Assembly (NCBI RefSeq): GCF_000189755.2
Contig: NZ_KI912183.1
Coordinates: 2,507,755-2,571,754, forward strand
Length of the DNA: 64,000 bases
From: Desulfotomaculum nigrificans DSM 574
GTDB taxonomy: Bacteria > Bacillota > Desulfotomaculia > Desulfotomaculales > Desulfotomaculaceae
Reading direction: 5' to 3'
The notes beneath the pieces were generated by a model. The model was given only the letters and a program-made list of their open reading frames with translations. It made no database searches and was not told the DNA's origin. A program made the position numbers and the translations under genes. Positions 1 through 10,889 of the stretch are shown one piece after another (position 1 is the stretch's first letter; the number at the start of each line of letters is the position of its first letter).

Positions 1-2
1 GG

Positions 3-491
3 TACGAGAACAAGGTTAAGGCCAATTTGGAGAGGCGTATTGAATCAATGAATATGGAGGATAAAATCTTCCGTATTCTTGTGCCCATGGAAGATGAGGT
101 AGAAATAAAAAACGGCAAGAAAAAAGTCTCGAAGAAAAAGGTCTTTCCCGGTTATGTATTGGTGGAAATGATTATGACGGATGATTCCTGGTATGTTGTG
201 CGCAACACACCGGGTGTTACCGGGTTTGTTGGCTCTGGGACCAAGCCTATTCCCCTGAATGAGGATGAAGCCAAGGCTATTATCAAACAGATGGGCATGG
301 AAGAGCCCAGGACCAGGGTTGATTACAGCTTGGGTGAGAACGTCAGAGTCACTGACGGGCCCTTCGAGAACTTTGTTGGTGTGATAGAAGAAATTTACCC
401 TGACAAGGGTAAAGTTAAAGTTATGGTATCAATGTTTGGACGTGAAACTCCCATCGAACTTGATTTTACGCAAATTGAAAAGATGAGCTAA
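3..491 (+). CDS. nusG: Transcription termination/antitermination factor NusG (5' end outside window)
   Basis: NusG binds RNA polymerase and modulates pausing, termination and coupling to translation. The reading frame is already open at base 3, where it encodes YENKVKANLERR, part of the normal NGN domain, so the true start lies upstream of the window. An in-frame TTG at 27 is internal. The NGN domain (PGYVLVEM, NTPGVTGFVG) is followed by a C-terminal KOW domain (VRVTDGPFENFVGVIEEI). The gene precedes rplK by 31 bp, the usual order secE-nusG-rplK-rplA. Identification is secure; only the N-terminus is missing. Confidence 0.96.
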   Translation, partial: YENKVKANLERRIESMNMEDKIFRILVPMEDEVEIKNGKKKVSKKKVFPGYVLVEMIMTDDSWYVVRNTPGVTGFVGSGTKPIPLNEDEAKAIIKQMGMEEPRTRVDYSLGENVRVTDGPFENFVGVIEEIYPDKGKVKVMVSMFGRETPIELDFTQIEKMS

Positions 492-522
492 AGCTTGTAG
501 GTTGTAAGGAGGTGGACTGGAT

Positions 523-951
523 ATGGCCAAAAAGGTAGCTGCCATTATCAAACTTCAAATTCCGGCCGGTAAAGCCACCCCGGCACCCCCGGTAGGTCCT
601 GCCCTGGGTCAACACGGGGTTAACATCATGGCTTTTGTTAAACAATATAATGAAGCCACTGCTGCTCAAGCTGGCTTGATTATTCCGGTTGAAATTACCG
701 TATATGAAGACCGGTCCTTTACCTTTGTTACCAAAACTCCGCCTGCAGCAGTCCTGCTGAAAAAGGCGGCTGGTATTGAGACCGCTTCTGGCGAACCTAA
801 CAAGAAGAAAGTGGCTAAAGTGCCGCGTTCTAAAGTTAAGGAAATTGCCGAACTGAAAATGCCTGATCTCAACGCTGCCAGCGTAGAAGCTGCTATGCGT
901 ATGATTGAAGGAACCGCCCGTAGTATGGGCATTGAGATTGTAGAAGGTTAA
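523..951 (+). CDS. rplK: 50S ribosomal protein L11
   Basis: L11 forms the GTPase-associated centre of the 50S subunit with 23S rRNA and the L10-L12 stalk. The 142-residue product has the family length and begins with the conserved [20 protein letters not shown] region; the [16 protein letters not shown] segment is the N-terminal domain signature and the C-terminal domain binds rRNA. The ATG sits 8 bases after AAGGAGGTGG. It lies between nusG and rplA in the standard order. The minus-strand open frames across it are shadows. Confidence 0.98.
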   Translation: MAKKVAAIIKLQIPAGKATPAPPVGPALGQHGVNIMAFVKQYNEATAAQAGLIIPVEITVYEDRSFTFVTKTPPAAVLLKKAAGIETASGEPNKKKVAKVPRSKVKEIAELKMPDLNAASVEAAMRMIEGTARSMGIEIVEG

Positions 952-1002
952 CTCATCCGGTGGGAGGATGTAGTCCGCTAGTACCACAAAGGAGGAAAGG
1001 TC

Positions 1003-1692
1003 ATGCCAAAAGTAGGCAAGAAGTTTCAGGAAGCCCTGAAGCAATTCGACAGAAACACTCTCTATGATCCTGCTGAGGCAATGGAGTTGGTTAAGAAGAC
1101 TGCTCCGGCCAAATTTGATGAGACTGTTGAAGTTGCGTTTCGTCTAGGTGTTGACCCCCGGCATGCTGACCAGCAGCTGAGAGGTGCTGTTGTGCTTCCT
1201 CATGGCACTGGTAAAAGCAAAACTGTTTTGGTTTTTGCTAAAGGGGAAAAAGCTAAAGAAGCTGAAGCTGCCGGCGCAGATTTTGTTGGCGCTGAGGATC
1301 TGGTGGAGAAGATTCAGGGTGGCTGGACTGGTTTTGACGTAGCCATTGCTACCCCTGATATGATGGGTATGGTTGGTAGGCTGGGACGTATTCTTGGTCC
1401 CCGTGGTTTAATGCCCAACCCCAAAACCGGTACTGTGACCTTTGAAGTTGGTGCCGCAGTAAAAGATGCCAAGGGTGGTAAGATTACTTATCGTACTGAT
1501 AAGGCAGGTATTGTCCACGCCCCCATCGGTAAGGTTTCCTTTGAAGCTCAAAAATTAACAGAGAACTTCAAAACCCTTGCCGATACTTTGCTGCGGGCTA
1601 AACCAGCCAGCGCTAAGGGTCAATATATGAAGAGTATAACTGTTTCTTCAACTATGGGCCCGGGAATTAAAATTAATCCGGCTAAGATCTAG
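1003..1692 (+). CDS. rplA: 50S ribosomal protein L1
   Basis: L1 builds the mobile L1 stalk at the E site and in many bacteria represses its own operon by binding mRNA. The 229-residue protein has the family length; the interdomain signature around [18 protein letters not shown] is visible near residues 126-145. The start ATG follows AAAGGAGGAAAG. The gene ends at the L10 leader, so rplK-rplA and rplJ-rplL are separated by a regulatory region. Confidence 0.98.
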   Translation: MPKVGKKFQEALKQFDRNTLYDPAEAMELVKKTAPAKFDETVEVAFRLGVDPRHADQQLRGAVVLPHGTGKSKTVLVFAKGEKAKEAEAAGADFVGAEDLVEKIQGGWTGFDVAIATPDMMGMVGRLGRILGPRGLMPNPKTGTVTFEVGAAVKDAKGGKITYRTDKAGIVHAPIGKVSFEAQKLTENFKTLADTLLRAKPASAKGQYMKSITVSSTMGPGIKINPAKI

Positions 1693-1697
1693 TGCCA

Positions 1698-1857
1698 TCA
1701 TCCGGTGTCTACAAGTGAATATATTTTTCCTGCTGTAGACAGTTGGTGTCGTTAAGGCATAATGGCAGATGCCGCCAACCGAGGCCGGAGGTAAGAACTT
1801 GCAAGCTAAAAATTGCGGGGCCTCTGCGTGTGTCTACACAGAGGTCCCGCTTTTATT
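1698..1857 (+). promoter_or_regulatory. L10 leader with intrinsic attenuator
   Basis: The rplA-rplJ gap carries the features of the Firmicute L10 leader, the mRNA site bound by L10(L12)4 to repress rplJL. A stem of TGTCTAC with GTAGACA lies at about 1705-1741, followed by the GCCGCCAACCGAGGCCGGAGG segment at about 1772. Next comes a near-perfect 12-bp hairpin (1815-1826 with 1839-1850, one G-T mismatch) and a T-rich tail (1851-1857), an intrinsic terminator. Inference: excess L10-L12 favours the terminator. Confidence 0.8.
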
Positions 1858-1861
1858 TGGT

Positions 1862-1980
1862 ATATCGGAAAGCATAAACTTTCCGATATGCACAAGGGCA
1901 ACTAGGGCTGCCGCCGGCTTGTGCCCCTTGTGGGTACGCCCAAGGGCTTGGCGCCAGCCAAGTTTACTTTGTAGTTTTCT
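1862..1980 (+). other. Hairpin-rich leader between attenuator and rplJ
   Basis: Downstream of the attenuator a perfect 11-bp inverted repeat (1862-1872 with 1879-1889, loop CATAAA) is followed by complementary CACAAGGGCA/TGCCCCTTGTG-like arms and a small CTTGGC/GCCAAG hairpin near 1948-1963. No ORF here looks real. The structures may stabilise or insulate the rplJ message; no known element was recognised. Confidence 0.45.
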
Positions 1981-2005
1981 ATCCCATGGAAGGGGGGTGT
2001 AACTC

Positions 2006-2545
2006 TTGCCGACCACAAAAGCACAAAAAGCAGCCGTCTTAGAAGAATTAAAAAACAAAATGGCTAACTCTCAGGTTACCATTTTAGCTGACTTCCGTGG
2101 TATTCCGGTAGCTAAAATTACTGATTTACGCGCTCGCCTGCGTAAAGCCGGCAGTGAAATGAAGGTAGCTAAAAACACCATTGCTGGTATTGCTGCTAAA
2201 GAAGTAGGTGTAGAGGGACTTGATCAATACTTGCAGGGTCCCACCGTTTTCACTTTTGGTATCGATGATCCGGTAGCCCCTGCTAAAATCCTTAGCGATT
2301 TTGCCAAGGAAATTAAACAGGGACTGGAAATTAAGGCAGGTATTTTGGAAGGAAAGGTAATTGATGCCAGCGGGGTGAAGGCCCTGGCCGATCTTCCTTC
2401 CAGAGAGGTATTACTGGCCAAAGTACTGGGTGGTATGCAAGCTCCTATGTACGGTTTTGCCAGTGTGCTGGCCGCCAACCTGCGCAATCTGGTTTACGTA
2501 TTGGAACAAGTACGCCAACAAAAAGAAGCCCAAGCTTCCGCTTAA
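2006..2545 (+). CDS. rplJ: 50S ribosomal protein L10
   Basis: L10 anchors L12 dimers to the ribosome and is the likely repressor of its own leader. The 179-residue product begins MPTTKAQKAAVLEELKNK from a TTG start placed 5 bases after AGGGGGGTGT. The N-terminal rRNA-binding domain (TILADFRGIPVAKITDLRARL) and the C-terminal helix (LVYVLEQVRQQKE) that holds L12 are visible. It is followed 47 bp later by rplL. Confidence 0.97.
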   Translation: MPTTKAQKAAVLEELKNKMANSQVTILADFRGIPVAKITDLRARLRKAGSEMKVAKNTIAGIAAKEVGVEGLDQYLQGPTVFTFGIDDPVAPAKILSDFAKEIKQGLEIKAGILEGKVIDASGVKALADLPSREVLLAKVLGGMQAPMYGFASVLAANLRNLVYVLEQVRQQKEAQASA

Positions 2546-2592
2546 TTGCTTAAATTTATATTTTAAAATTTTTGAGGAGGTTATTTACTACT

Positions 2593-2976
2593 ATGTCTAA
2601 AGTAGCTGAAGTTTTAGAAATTGTAAAAGGCCTGACCGTACTGGAACTGGCCGAACTGGTTAAAGCTTTCGAAGAAGAATTTGGCGTATCCGCTGCTGCT
2701 CCCGTGGCTGTAGCTGCTGCTCCTGCTGCCGGCGCCGCTGCTGCTGGTGCTGCTGAAGAAGAGAAAACTGAATTTGATGTTATCCTGGCTAGCGCTGGTG
2801 ACAAGAAAATCAACGTTATTAAGGTTGTTCGCGAAATCACCGGTCTGGGTCTGAAAGAAGCTAAAGACCTGGTTGACGGAGCTCCCAAACCTGTTAAAGA
2901 AAAAGTCAGCAAAGAAGAAGCTGAATCCATCAAGGCTAAACTCACCGAAGCCGGTGCCACTGTTGAAGTTAAGTAA
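2593..2976 (+). CDS. rplL: 50S ribosomal protein L7/L12
   Basis: L12 is the multicopy stalk protein that recruits translational GTPases. The start is the ATG at 2593 behind TTGAGGAGG; an in-frame TTG at 2572 lies within the Shine-Dalgarno itself and is rejected. The 127-residue protein has an N-terminal dimerisation domain, an Ala-rich hinge at about residues 38-56 and the C-terminal domain with [21 protein letters not shown] terminator-like hairpin follows. Confidence 0.98.
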   Translation: MSKVAEVLEIVKGLTVLELAELVKAFEEEFGVSAAAPVAVAAAPAAGAAAAGAAEEEKTEFDVILASAGDKKINVIKVVREITGLGLKEAKDLVDGAPKPVKEKVSKEEAESIKAKLTEAGATVEVK

Positions 2977-3008
2977 TTTAAAAAATTCCTTCCATTATAA
3001 TAGTAAAT

Positions 3009-3033
3009 ACGCCGCCATTTCATGGCGGCGTTT
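3009..3033 (+). terminator. Terminator after rplL
   Basis: A perfect 10-bp stem (ACGCCGCCAT with ATGGCGGCGT) has a three-base loop and is followed by TTGCTTT. It lies 33 bases after the rplL stop and before the rpoB promoter, so it probably ends or attenuates the rplJL transcript. Confidence 0.7.
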
Positions 3034-3059
3034 GCTTTGGGAATTATTTCAAAAAGCGC

Positions 3060-3088
3060 TTGACAAATATTGACACTTGTGCTAACAT
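3060..3088 (+). promoter_or_regulatory. Sigma-A type promoter for rpoBC
   Basis: TTGACA (3060-3065), a 17-bp spacer and TAACAT (3083-3088) form a good vegetative promoter. It is followed by an untranslated leader of about 180 bases in which I see only a small AGCAAG/CTTGCT hairpin near 3219-3233. It indicates that rpoBC can be transcribed independently of rplJL. Confidence 0.6.
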
Positions 3089-3275
3089 TAAAAAATGTCA
3101 TTCTATGGTTACTTTGAATAAATTTTGGTTAGATACTAGGAATTACGCATATTTACCAGTATAATCGGCCAAAATACAGGGATAAGGACCATAATGCTTT
3201 AAGCGAGGTGTTGTACACACAGCAAGACCTTGCTTTTCGTTGTCTTTTATTTTTGCTAAATATTTAAGGGGTGTG

Positions 3276-6200
3276 ATGCGTTCGATGGCTTACCCGGAAC
3301 AAGTAGGGAACAGGGTGAGGTGGAACTACGGTAAACTGCGCGAAGTGCTGGAACTGCCAAACTTAATTGAAGTCCAGCGAAACTCCTACGAGTGGTTCTT
3401 GCAGGAGGGGTTGCGGGAAGTATTCCAGGACATCTCTCCTATCCAGGATTTCACTGGAAACCTGATTTTAGAATTTCTGGACTACACTCTGGGAGACCCC
3501 AAGTACTCGGTGGAAGAGTGCAAGGAACGCGATGTCACTTATGCTGCCCCACTAAGGGTAAAGGTTCGTTTAATTAATAAGGAAACCGGTGAGGTAAAGG
3601 AACAAGAGGTCTTTATGGGGGATTTCCCTTTAATGACTGATAAAGGTACCTTCATTATCAACGGTGCCGAGCGGGTAATTGTCAGCCAGCTGGTTCGTTC
3701 ACCCGGCGTTTATTTTGCCGACCAAATAGACACCAGCGGTAAAAGATTATTTACCTCTACCATTATTCCGAACCGTGGGGCCTGGTTAGAATTTGAAACC
3801 GACGTCAATGACCACATTTTCGTTCGCATTGACCGCACCCGCAAAATCCCAGCAACCGTTTTGATCCGAGCCCTGGGCTACGGTTCCAATGCCATGATTG
3901 CTGAGTTATTTAATAATAATAAATTTGTTCAGGAAACTTTGACCCGGGATAACACTGATTCAGAAGAAGAAGCCCTGGTTGAAATTTATAAACGTTTAAG
4001 ACCTGGCGAGCCGCCTACGGTGGAAAGTGCGCGCTCATTATTAAATACTTTATTCTTTGATCCTAAGCGTTATGATCTGGCCCATGTAGGACGTTACAAA
4101 CTACAGAAAAAACTCAAACACGGTATCCTTTACCGCTATCCCAAAGGGGAAGACGGTCCCAAGGAATGGGATCGCTATTTAAACAAAGAAGTTCCGGTGG
4201 AGCGTGAATTTATCCGGGAACTTACTAAAGAAGATATAATTGCCACCTTCCGCTACCTATTGGGATTGATGGAGGGCCAGGGAGTTGTGGATGATATTGA
4301 CCACCTGGGTAACCGGCGGTTACGTTCGGTAGGTGAGTTGCTGCAAAACCAGTTTCGGATTGGTCTTTCCCGGATGGAAAGGGTTGTTCGGGAAAGAATG
4401 ACTATCCAGGATGTGGATGTCATCACCCCGCAGGTGTTAATTAATATCAGGCCGGTGGTGGCCGCCATTAAAGAATTCTTTGGTTCCAGCCAGCTGTCCC
4501 AGTTTATGGACCAAACCAACCCGCTGGCGGAGTTAACCCATAAAAGACGTTTGTCCGCCCTGGGCCCCGGCGGTTTGTCCCGGGAACGGGCCGGCTTTGA
4601 AGTGCGGGACGTACACCACTCTCACTATGGCCGCATGTGCCCCATTGAGACCCCGGAAGGTCCTAACATCGGTTTGATTGGTTCTCTATCTACCTATGCT
4701 CGGATTAATTCCTTTGGTTTTATAGAGACCCCCTACCGTAAAGTTGACAAGGCTAACAAGCGGGTTACTGACGAGATTGTTTATCTAACTGCGGACGAAG
4801 AAGAAGGTCTGATCATTGCCCAGGCCAACGCCCCACTGGATGAAAACGGTTATTTTGTGGAGGAAAGGGTAAACGCCCGCCACGGCCATGATACCCTGAT
4901 TGTGCCCGCTGACCGGGTGGATTTTATGGACGTTTCACCAAAACAGGTATTCTCGGTGGCCACATCCCTAATTCCCTTCTTGGAGCACGATGATGCCAAC
5001 CGGGCGTTAATGGGCGCTAACATGCAGCGGCAGGCTGTTCCTTTGCTGCGTTGCCAGGCCCCGCTGGTGGGCACCGGTATTGAATACCGGGCAGCTAAGG
5101 ACTCCGGTGTAGTGGTAGTGGCTAAAAACGCCGGCGAGGTTACCAGAGTAACGGCCAATGAAATTGTTATTCGCACCGATGAAGGTCATACGGATACTTA
5201 TAAACTGTTAAAGTTTACCCGTTCTAACCAGGGTACCTGCATTAACCAAAAACCTATTGTAAATAAAGGGGAGCGGGTTGAGGCCGGTCAGGTGATTGCC
5301 GATGGACCCGCCACCGACAAAGGTGAGCTGGCCCTGGGGCGTAACATTTTAGTTGCCTTTATGACCTGGGAAGGCAACAACTATGAGGACGCTATCCTGA
5401 TTAGTGAAAAGGCAGTAAAAGAGGATTTCTTTACCTCCATTCACATAGAAGAGTATGAATGTGACGCTAGGGACACCAAGTTGGGACCGGAAGAAATTAC
5501 CCGGGATATTCCTAACGTTGGTGAGGACATTTTAAAAGATCTTGATGAACGAGGCATTATCCGAGTCGGGGCAGAAGTAAGACCCGGCGACATCCTGGTG
5601 GGCAAAGTTACTCCCAAGGGAGAAACTGAGCTAACAGCGGAAGAACGACTGCTGCGGGCTATCTTTGGTGAGAAGGCCCGGGAGGTGCGGGATACCTCCT
5701 TAAGGGTGCCGCACGGTGAAGCAGGTAAAATTGTGGATGTCAAGGTCTTCACCAGGGAAAATGGTGATGAATTGCCGCCGGGGGTTAATCAGCTGGTCCG
5801 GGTTTATATTGCCCAGAAGAGAAAAATCTCTGAGGGTGATAAAATGGCCGGACGTCACGGTAACAAAGGGGTTGTGGCCCGTATCCTGCCGGAAGAAGAT
5901 ATGCCCTTTATGGAAGACGGTACGCCGGTAGAAATTGTGTTAAACCCGCTGGGTGTACCATCCCGGATGAATATTGGACAGGTATTAGAAACCCACCTGG
6001 GTTGGGCGGCCAAAGCGCTGGGCTTCCATGTGGCCACCCCGGTCTTTAACGGTGCCAGTGAGGAAGATATTTGGGAGTCCCTCAAACGTGCCGGTTTACC
6101 GGAAGATGGTAAAATGACCCTTTATGACGGCCGTACCGGAGAACCCTTCGATAACAAGGTTACCGTTGGTTATGTGTACATGATTAAACTGCACCACTTG

Positions 6201-6725
6201 GTAGATGATAAGATTCACGCCCGTTCCACCGGTCCCTATTCACTGGTCACCCAGCAACCCCTGGGTGGTAAGGCCCAGTTCGGTGGCCAGAGATTTGGTG
6301 AAATGGAAGTGTGGGCGCTGGAAGCTTATGGAGCTGCCTACACGTTACAAGAAATTCTTACTGTCAAATCAGACGATGTGGTGGGTCGGGTGAAGACCTA
6401 CGAAGCCATTGTTAAGGGTGAAAACGTACCTGAACCGGGTGTACCGGAGTCCTTTAAGGTATTGATTAAGGAATTACAATCCCTGGGTCTGGATGTTAAA
6501 GTCTTAAGTGAAAACGAAGAAGAAATTGAAATCAAAGAACTGGAAGAAGACGTAACAGAAACGGCCAAGGAGCTTGGTATAGAATTACCTGAGGGAAGAA
6601 GGTCATCTGCTCCGAAACAGGATACTGACGAAGAAGAAGAGGATGACGATGCCGATGCCGCGGAATTTGATGATGAGATTTACATCGATGAAGGCGATAA
6701 CTTTAGCCTGGATGACGAGGACTAA
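3276..6725 (+). CDS. rpoB: DNA-directed RNA polymerase subunit beta
   Basis: The beta subunit forms half of the polymerase active-centre cleft. The protein is about 1149 residues. [12 protein letters not shown] and the [13 protein letters not shown] region mark the N-terminus; the rifampicin region ([20 protein letters not shown], then RLSALGPGG) is intact and wild-type in appearance; the C-terminal [13 protein letters not shown] and [20 protein letters not shown] motifs contact beta'. It ends in a strongly acidic tail rich in Glu and Asp. I chose ATG 3276, 4 bases after AAGGGG; ATG 3285 and an upstream TTG at 3240 are alternatives. Confidence 0.97.
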   Translation: MRSMAYPEQVGNRVRWNYGKLREVLELPNLIEVQRNSYEWFLQEGLREVFQDISPIQDFTGNLILEFLDYTLGDPKYSVEECKERDVTYAAPLRVKVRLINKETGEVKEQEVFMGDFPLMTDKGTFIINGAERVIVSQLVRSPGVYFADQIDTSGKRLFTSTIIPNRGAWLEFETDVNDHIFVRIDRTRKIPATVLIRALGYGSNAMIAELFNNNKFVQETLTRDNTDSEEEALVEIYKRLRPGEPPTVESARSLLNTLFFDPKRYDLAHVGRYKLQKKLKHGILYRYPKGEDGPKEWDRYLNKEVPVEREFIRELTKEDIIATFRYLLGLMEGQGVVDDIDHLGNRRLRSVGELLQNQFRIGLSRMERVVRERMTIQDVDVITPQVLINIRPVVAAIKEFFGSSQLSQFMDQTNPLAELTHKRRLSALGPGGLSRERAGFEVRDVHHSHYGRMCPIETPEGPNIGLIGSLSTYARINSFGFIETPYRKVDKANKRVTDEIVYLTADEEEGLIIAQANAPLDENGYFVEERVNARHGHDTLIVPADRVDFMDVSPKQVFSVATSLIPFLEHDDANRALMGANMQRQAVPLLRCQAPLVGTGIEYRAAKDSGVVVVAKNAGEVTRVTANEIVIRTDEGHTDTYKLLKFTRSNQGTCINQKPIVNKGERVEAGQVIADGPATDKGELALGRNILVAFMTWEGNNYEDAILISEKAVKEDFFTSIHIEEYECDARDTKLGPEEITRDIPNVGEDILKDLDERGIIRVGAEVRPGDILVGKVTPKGETELTAEERLLRAIFGEKAREVRDTSLRVPHGEAGKIVDVKVFTRENGDELPPGVNQLVRVYIAQKRKISEGDKMAGRHGNKGVVARILPEEDMPFMEDGTPVEIVLNPLGVPSRMNIGQVLETHLGWAAKALGFHVATPVFNGASEEDIWESLKRAGLPEDGKMTLYDGRTGEPFDNKVTVGYVYMIKLHHLVDDKIHARSTGPYSLVTQQPLGGKAQFGGQRFGEMEVWALEAYGAAYTLQEILTVKSDDVVGRVKTYEAIVKGENVPEPGVPESFKVLIKELQSLGLDVKVLSENEEEIEIKELEEDVTETAKELGIELPEGRRSSAPKQDTDEEEEDDDADAAEFDDEIYIDEGDNFSLDDED

Positions 6726-6782
6726 AAACAAGCGGGACTTTTAGAGTAGCTACCCAAATCCGCTAAAGGGGGAATAAGTCCT

Positions 6783-9700
6783 TTGTTAGAATTAAACAAT
6801 TTTGACAGTATCCGTATCGGCTTGGCTTCACCGGACAAAATCCGGCAGTGGTCCAGTGGAGAGGTAAAGAAACCAGAAACTATTAACTACCGAACATTAA
6901 AGCCGGAACGGGACGGACTGTTCTGTGAGCGAATTTTTGGTCCCACCAGGGACTGGGAATGTCATTGCGGGAAATACAAACGTGTACGTTATAAAGGTGT
7001 TGTTTGTGACCGTTGCGGCGTAGAAGTAACCAGATCCAAGGTCCGCCGGGAGAGGCTGGGCCATATTGAATTGGCTGCTCCCGTATCTCACATTTGGTAT
7101 TTTAAGGGTATTCCCAGCCGCATGGGTTTGTTGCTGGATATGTCTCCGCGGGCCCTGGAAAAGGTATTATACTTTGTATCCTATATTGTCATAGAACCCG
7201 GTGATACCCCGCTGCTGAAAAAACAACTGCTGACCGAAACCGAGTACCGGGAGTACAAGGATAAGTTTGGTAACTCCTTTAAGGCTGCCATGGGTGCCGA
7301 AGCCATTAAAAAATTACTGGAAGAAATTGACCTGGATGAATTGGCCAGGGAACTCCGCCAGGAGTTAAAGGATGTTTCCGGCCAGCGGAAAATTCGGGCC
7401 ATTCGCCGGTTAGAAGTGGTGGAAGCATTCAGGAAATCAGGCAACCGCCCGGAATGGATGATTTTAGATGTGGTGCCGGTTATCCCGCCGGAACTAAGAC
7501 CGATGGTACAACTGGACGGCGGACGTTTTGCTACCTCTGATTTGAATGACCTGTACCGCCGGGTAATTAACCGTAATAACCGTTTAAAGCGCTTATTAGA
7601 TCTAGGAGCCCCGGATATTATTGTACGTAACGAAAAACGTATGCTCCAGGAAGCGGTGGATGCCTTAATTGATAACGGCCGCCGTGGTCGACCGGTAACC
7701 GGCCCTGGCAACCGGCCGTTAAAATCCCTGTCAGACATGCTTAAAGGTAAGCAAGGACGTTTCCGCCAAAACCTGCTGGGTAAGCGGGTGGATTACTCCG
7801 GTCGTTCCGTTATCGTGGTTGGGCCTAAGCTCAAAATGCACCAGTGTGGTTTGCCCAAGGAAATGGCCCTGGAACTGTTCAAACCCTTTGTGATGAAGAA
7901 ACTGGTCAACGACGGGTATGCCCACAACATTAAAAGTGCCAAGCGGATGGTAGAAAGGGTGCGGCCCGAGGTCTGGGATGTTTTGGAGGAAGTGATTAAA
8001 GAACACCCGGTTCTGTTAAACCGCGCCCCAACCCTGCACCGTTTGGGCATTCAAGCCTTTGAGCCGGTATTGGTGGAAGGCCGGGCTATTAAAATTCACC
8101 CGATGGTATGTACAGCTTACAATGCTGACTTCGACGGGGACCAAATGGCTGTACACGTTCCCCTTTCGGCCGAGGCTCAGGCCGAAGCCAGGCTATTAAT
8201 GCTGGCCGCCAATAACATCCTGAACCCCAAAGACGGTAAACCGGTGGCCAGTCCCACCCAGGACATGGTTTTGGGATGTTACTATCTGACCATCGAAAGA
8301 GATGGTGACCTGGGCGAAGGTAGTGTCTTTAAAGATGAAGATGAAGCTATCCTGGCCTACTACAATAAAGCAGTTTCCCTGCATGCCAAGGTACAAGTCC
8401 GAATTAACGGCAAAAGAATAGATACCACGGTGGGTCGGGTTATCTTTAACCAGGTTATTCCCAAGGAACTGGGATATATCAACACAGTTTGTGATAAAAA
8501 ACAACTTAGTAAAATTGTTAACGACTGCTATCGTAAACTAGGCAACGCCAGTACCGCTGAATTACTGGATGGGATTAAAGAATTGGGTTATCGGTTCTCT
8601 ACCCAGGCCGGTATTACCATTGGTGTGGCCGATATTACCATTCCTAAAGAAAAGAAAGAAATTCTGGCGCAGGCCGATGAGCAGGTTAATAAGATTGAGA
8701 CCCAATTCCGGCGTGGTCTGATCACCGAGGATGAGCGTTACCGCAAGGTGATCGCGGTTTGGAATGATGCTACAGATAAAGTTACCAAGGCCCTAATGGG
8801 CGCCCTGGATAAATTTAACAACGTGTACATGATGGCCACCTCCGGTGCCCGTGGTAACATTCAGCAGATTCGTCAGCTGGCCGGTATGCGGGGCCTGATG
8901 GCTGACCCCTCCGGTAGGATCATCGACCTTCCCATTAAAGCTAACTTCCGGGAAGGCCTCACCGTATTGGAGTACTTCATTTCCACCCACGGTGCCCGCA
9001 AAGGTTTGGCTGATACCGCCTTGCGTACCGCTGACTCCGGTTACCTGACCCGCCGCCTGGTGGATGTAGCACAGGATGTAATTGTCAGAGAAGAAGATTG
9101 TGGTACCACCGAAGGTATTGAGGTTACTGAAGTTAGAGACGGTACCGAAATCATTGAAAAATTAGCCGACCGTTTGGATGGCCGGGTACCCATGGAACCG
9201 GTGGTACACCCGGAAACCGGGGAAGTAATTATCTCTCAGGAGCAGGTTGATCGCCGCGAGATGATCAGCTCCGAACAGGCCCAGGCCATCATGGATGCCG
9301 GTATTAAAAAGGTTAAGATTCGTTCCGTAATTACCTGCAAAACCCGTTATGGTGTATGCAAACACTGTTACGGACGGAACCTGGCCACCGGCGGACCGGT
9401 GGACATTGGTGAGGCTGTAGGTATTATTGCGGCCCAGTCCATTGGTGAGCCTGGTACCCAGTTAACCATGCGTACCTTCCACACCGGTGGGGTGGCCGGT
9501 GATGATATTACCCAGGGTCTACCGCGGGTGGAAGAACTTTTTGAAGCCCGGAGACCCAAAGGTCAGGCCATTGTGGCTGAGGAAGACGGGGTTGTAGCAA
9601 TCAGAGAAGTTAAAGGTCGCCGAGAAATTGAGATAACCAAAGACAATGGTGAAAAGAATGTGTACTCGGTTCCTTATGGTGCCAGACTCAAGGTTAATGA

Positions 9701-10295
9701 CGGGGATCGAGTGGAAGCTGGCGATGAGCTGACCGAGGGCTCGGTTAATCCCCACGACTTGTTGAAAATTAAAGGTCCTGCCGGTGTACAAATCTACCTG
9801 CTGCAAGAGGTGCAAAGGGTATATCGCCTGCAGGGTGTAGAAATTAACGACAAGCACATTGAGGTCATGATTCGCCAGATGCTGCGCAAAGTGAAGGTAG
9901 AAGATGCCGGAGACACTGATTTGCTGCCGGGTGCTCTGCATGACGTCTTTGAATTTGAAGAAGAAAATCGCAAAGTTATAGAGCGAGGCGGCCAGCCGGC
10001 GGTAGCGAAACCGGTGCTGCTGGGTATTACTAAGGCCTCCCTGGCCACTGACTCCTTCTTGTCCGCGGCCTCATTCCAAGAGACCACCAGGGTGCTGACC
10101 GAAGCAGCCATCAAGGGTAAACTTGACCCGCTGGTGGGTCTAAAGGAAAACGTCATCATCGGTAAATTGGTACCGGCCGGCACAGGAATGTCCCGGTACC
10201 GGAATATCGAGGTAGTAACTGAAGACCAGGCAAAACAAGAAGATGATTCCGACATTCTGTTGCCCACCGGTGAAGGACAATACGATCTAAAGTAG
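6783..10295 (+). CDS. rpoC: DNA-directed RNA polymerase subunit beta'
   Basis: The beta' subunit carries the catalytic Mg site. The 1170-residue protein starts from TTG at 6783 ([17 protein letters not shown]). Near the N-terminus is the first zinc site ([20 protein letters not shown]). The catalytic [12 protein letters not shown] motif and the bridge-helix/trigger-loop region ([20 protein letters not shown]) are present, as is a second Cys cluster ([13 protein letters not shown]). Length matches the Firmicute form without large lineage insertions. It follows rpoB by 57 bp. Confidence 0.98.
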   Translation: MLELNNFDSIRIGLASPDKIRQWSSGEVKKPETINYRTLKPERDGLFCERIFGPTRDWECHCGKYKRVRYKGVVCDRCGVEVTRSKVRRERLGHIELAAPVSHIWYFKGIPSRMGLLLDMSPRALEKVLYFVSYIVIEPGDTPLLKKQLLTETEYREYKDKFGNSFKAAMGAEAIKKLLEEIDLDELARELRQELKDVSGQRKIRAIRRLEVVEAFRKSGNRPEWMILDVVPVIPPELRPMVQLDGGRFATSDLNDLYRRVINRNNRLKRLLDLGAPDIIVRNEKRMLQEAVDALIDNGRRGRPVTGPGNRPLKSLSDMLKGKQGRFRQNLLGKRVDYSGRSVIVVGPKLKMHQCGLPKEMALELFKPFVMKKLVNDGYAHNIKSAKRMVERVRPEVWDVLEEVIKEHPVLLNRAPTLHRLGIQAFEPVLVEGRAIKIHPMVCTAYNADFDGDQMAVHVPLSAEAQAEARLLMLAANNILNPKDGKPVASPTQDMVLGCYYLTIERDGDLGEGSVFKDEDEAILAYYNKAVSLHAKVQVRINGKRIDTTVGRVIFNQVIPKELGYINTVCDKKQLSKIVNDCYRKLGNASTAELLDGIKELGYRFSTQAGITIGVADITIPKEKKEILAQADEQVNKIETQFRRGLITEDERYRKVIAVWNDATDKVTKALMGALDKFNNVYMMATSGARGNIQQIRQLAGMRGLMADPSGRIIDLPIKANFREGLTVLEYFISTHGARKGLADTALRTADSGYLTRRLVDVAQDVIVREEDCGTTEGIEVTEVRDGTEIIEKLADRLDGRVPMEPVVHPETGEVIISQEQVDRREMISSEQAQAIMDAGIKKVKIRSVITCKTRYGVCKHCYGRNLATGGPVDIGEAVGIIAAQSIGEPGTQLTMRTFHTGGVAGDDITQGLPRVEELFEARRPKGQAIVAEEDGVVAIREVKGRREIEITKDNGEKNVYSVPYGARLKVNDGDRVEAGDELTEGSVNPHDLLKIKGPAGVQIYLLQEVQRVYRLQGVEINDKHIEVMIRQMLRKVKVEDAGDTDLLPGALHDVFEFEEENRKVIERGGQPAVAKPVLLGITKASLATDSFLSAASFQETTRVLTEAAIKGKLDPLVGLKENVIIGKLVPAGTGMSRYRNIEVVTEDQAKQEDDSDILLPTGEGQYDLK

Positions 10296-10346
10296 GAATC
10301 TGGATAAAATGACCGAGGTTTAAAGAGGTTTACATCTAAAAATACC

Positions 10347-10395
10347 GGAACGGTGTTAGCCGACCCCAACCGGGTCAGCAGGATAACACCGTTCC
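10347..10395 (+). terminator. Large hairpin after rpoC
   Basis: A perfect 12-bp stem (10347-10358 with 10384-10395, GGAACGGTGTTA and its complement) encloses a smaller GACCC/GGGTC hairpin. No T-tract follows, so it may be a processing or stabilising structure instead of a classic terminator. It separates rpoC from the next promoter. Confidence 0.5.
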
Positions 10396-10453
10396 ACTCA
10401 ATTATCCGACCGGTATTAAAAATAACCTTTATATTGGGTCAATATGTGAATTA

Positions 10454-10482
10454 TTGACATGGAATACTGTTAGTGATATTAT
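10454..10482 (+). promoter_or_regulatory. Strong sigma-A type promoter for the L7Ae-like/rpsL/rpsG/fusA/tuf operon
   Basis: A consensus TTGACA (10454-10459), a 17-bp spacer and TATTAT (10477-10482, five of six matches to the -10 consensus) lie 34 bases before the start codon of the L7Ae-like gene. No terminator-like structure is seen between here and tuf, apart from a repeat element before rpsL. Confidence 0.75.
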
Positions 10483-10516
10483 ATGTAAGTGTTTGATTAC
10501 AGGAGGTGGGGTAGCC

Positions 10517-10768
10517 ATGTCCTTGGAGCGATTATCATCTGCACGTAAGAAAACAGTAGGGGCTAAACAAACTTTGAAAGCAGTAGAAAAGTCCCAGGCA
10601 CAAGTGGTGTTTTACGCTGCTGATGCCGAAGCTCGCGTGGTAGATCCCATTCTTCGCCTTTGTACGACTAAAAATATACCAACTGTTAAAGTGGATACCA
10701 TGAAAGAGTTGGGCAAAGCCTGTCGCATAGAAGTGGGCTGCGCCGTGGCATCTATTACCGAAGATTAG
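10517..10768 (+). CDS. rplGB: Ribosomal protein L7Ae-like K-turn binding protein
   Basis: This 83-residue protein belongs to the L7Ae/L30e/S12e/Gadd45 family, as does B. subtilis YbxF, which binds kink-turn RNA. Motifs include GAKQTLKAVEKSQAQVV and the C-terminal GKACRIEVGCAVASI. I chose ATG 10517, 7 bases after AGGAGGTGGGG; longer in-frame starts at 10454 overlap the promoter. Its place just before rpsL is the standard Firmicute arrangement. Its exact role on the ribosome or other K-turn RNAs is not settled. Confidence 0.92.
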   Translation: MSLERLSSARKKTVGAKQTLKAVEKSQAQVVFYAADAEARVVDPILRLCTTKNIPTVKVDTMKELGKACRIEVGCAVASITED

Positions 10769-10776
10769 TTCTCGAG

Positions 10777-10849
10777 GTTTGTAGTTGGGGGTTGGAAGTT
10801 CGATTTAAGGCGGGCGTCTTAATTCGAATTTCGAATCTCGAATTGCAAA
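10777..10849 (+). repeat. Heptad repeat element, GTTCGAA type, between rplGB and rpsL
   Basis: Two runs of degenerate 7-mers face each other: GTTTGTA, GTTGGGG, GTTGGAA, GTTCGAT at 10777-10804, then ATTCGAA, TTTCGAA, TCTCGAA, TTGCAAA at 10822-10849. The inner parts pair as a stem (TTCGATTTAAG with CTTAATTCGAA, one mismatch). It is one of ten such intergenic elements in the window. Confidence 0.7.
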
Positions 10850-10889
10850 TGTCGATAAAGCAGCACTTCGAGAGGAGGTGTAGAGAGAT

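Noticed and set aside
1769-2058. Open frames on both strands in the rplA-rplJ gap
   Set aside because: They cross the L10 leader and its terminator, lack ribosome sites and resemble no protein family.
3240-3275. TTG start at 3240 for rpoB
   Set aside because: It has no good Shine-Dalgarno, and the extra residues are not part of the conserved N-terminus; ATG 3276 is preceded by AAGGGGTG.
6897-10369. Many minus-strand open frames across rpoC, and similar frames in other ribosomal and biosynthetic genes
   Set aside because: They are shadows of well-identified genes, without ribosome sites or recognisable domains.
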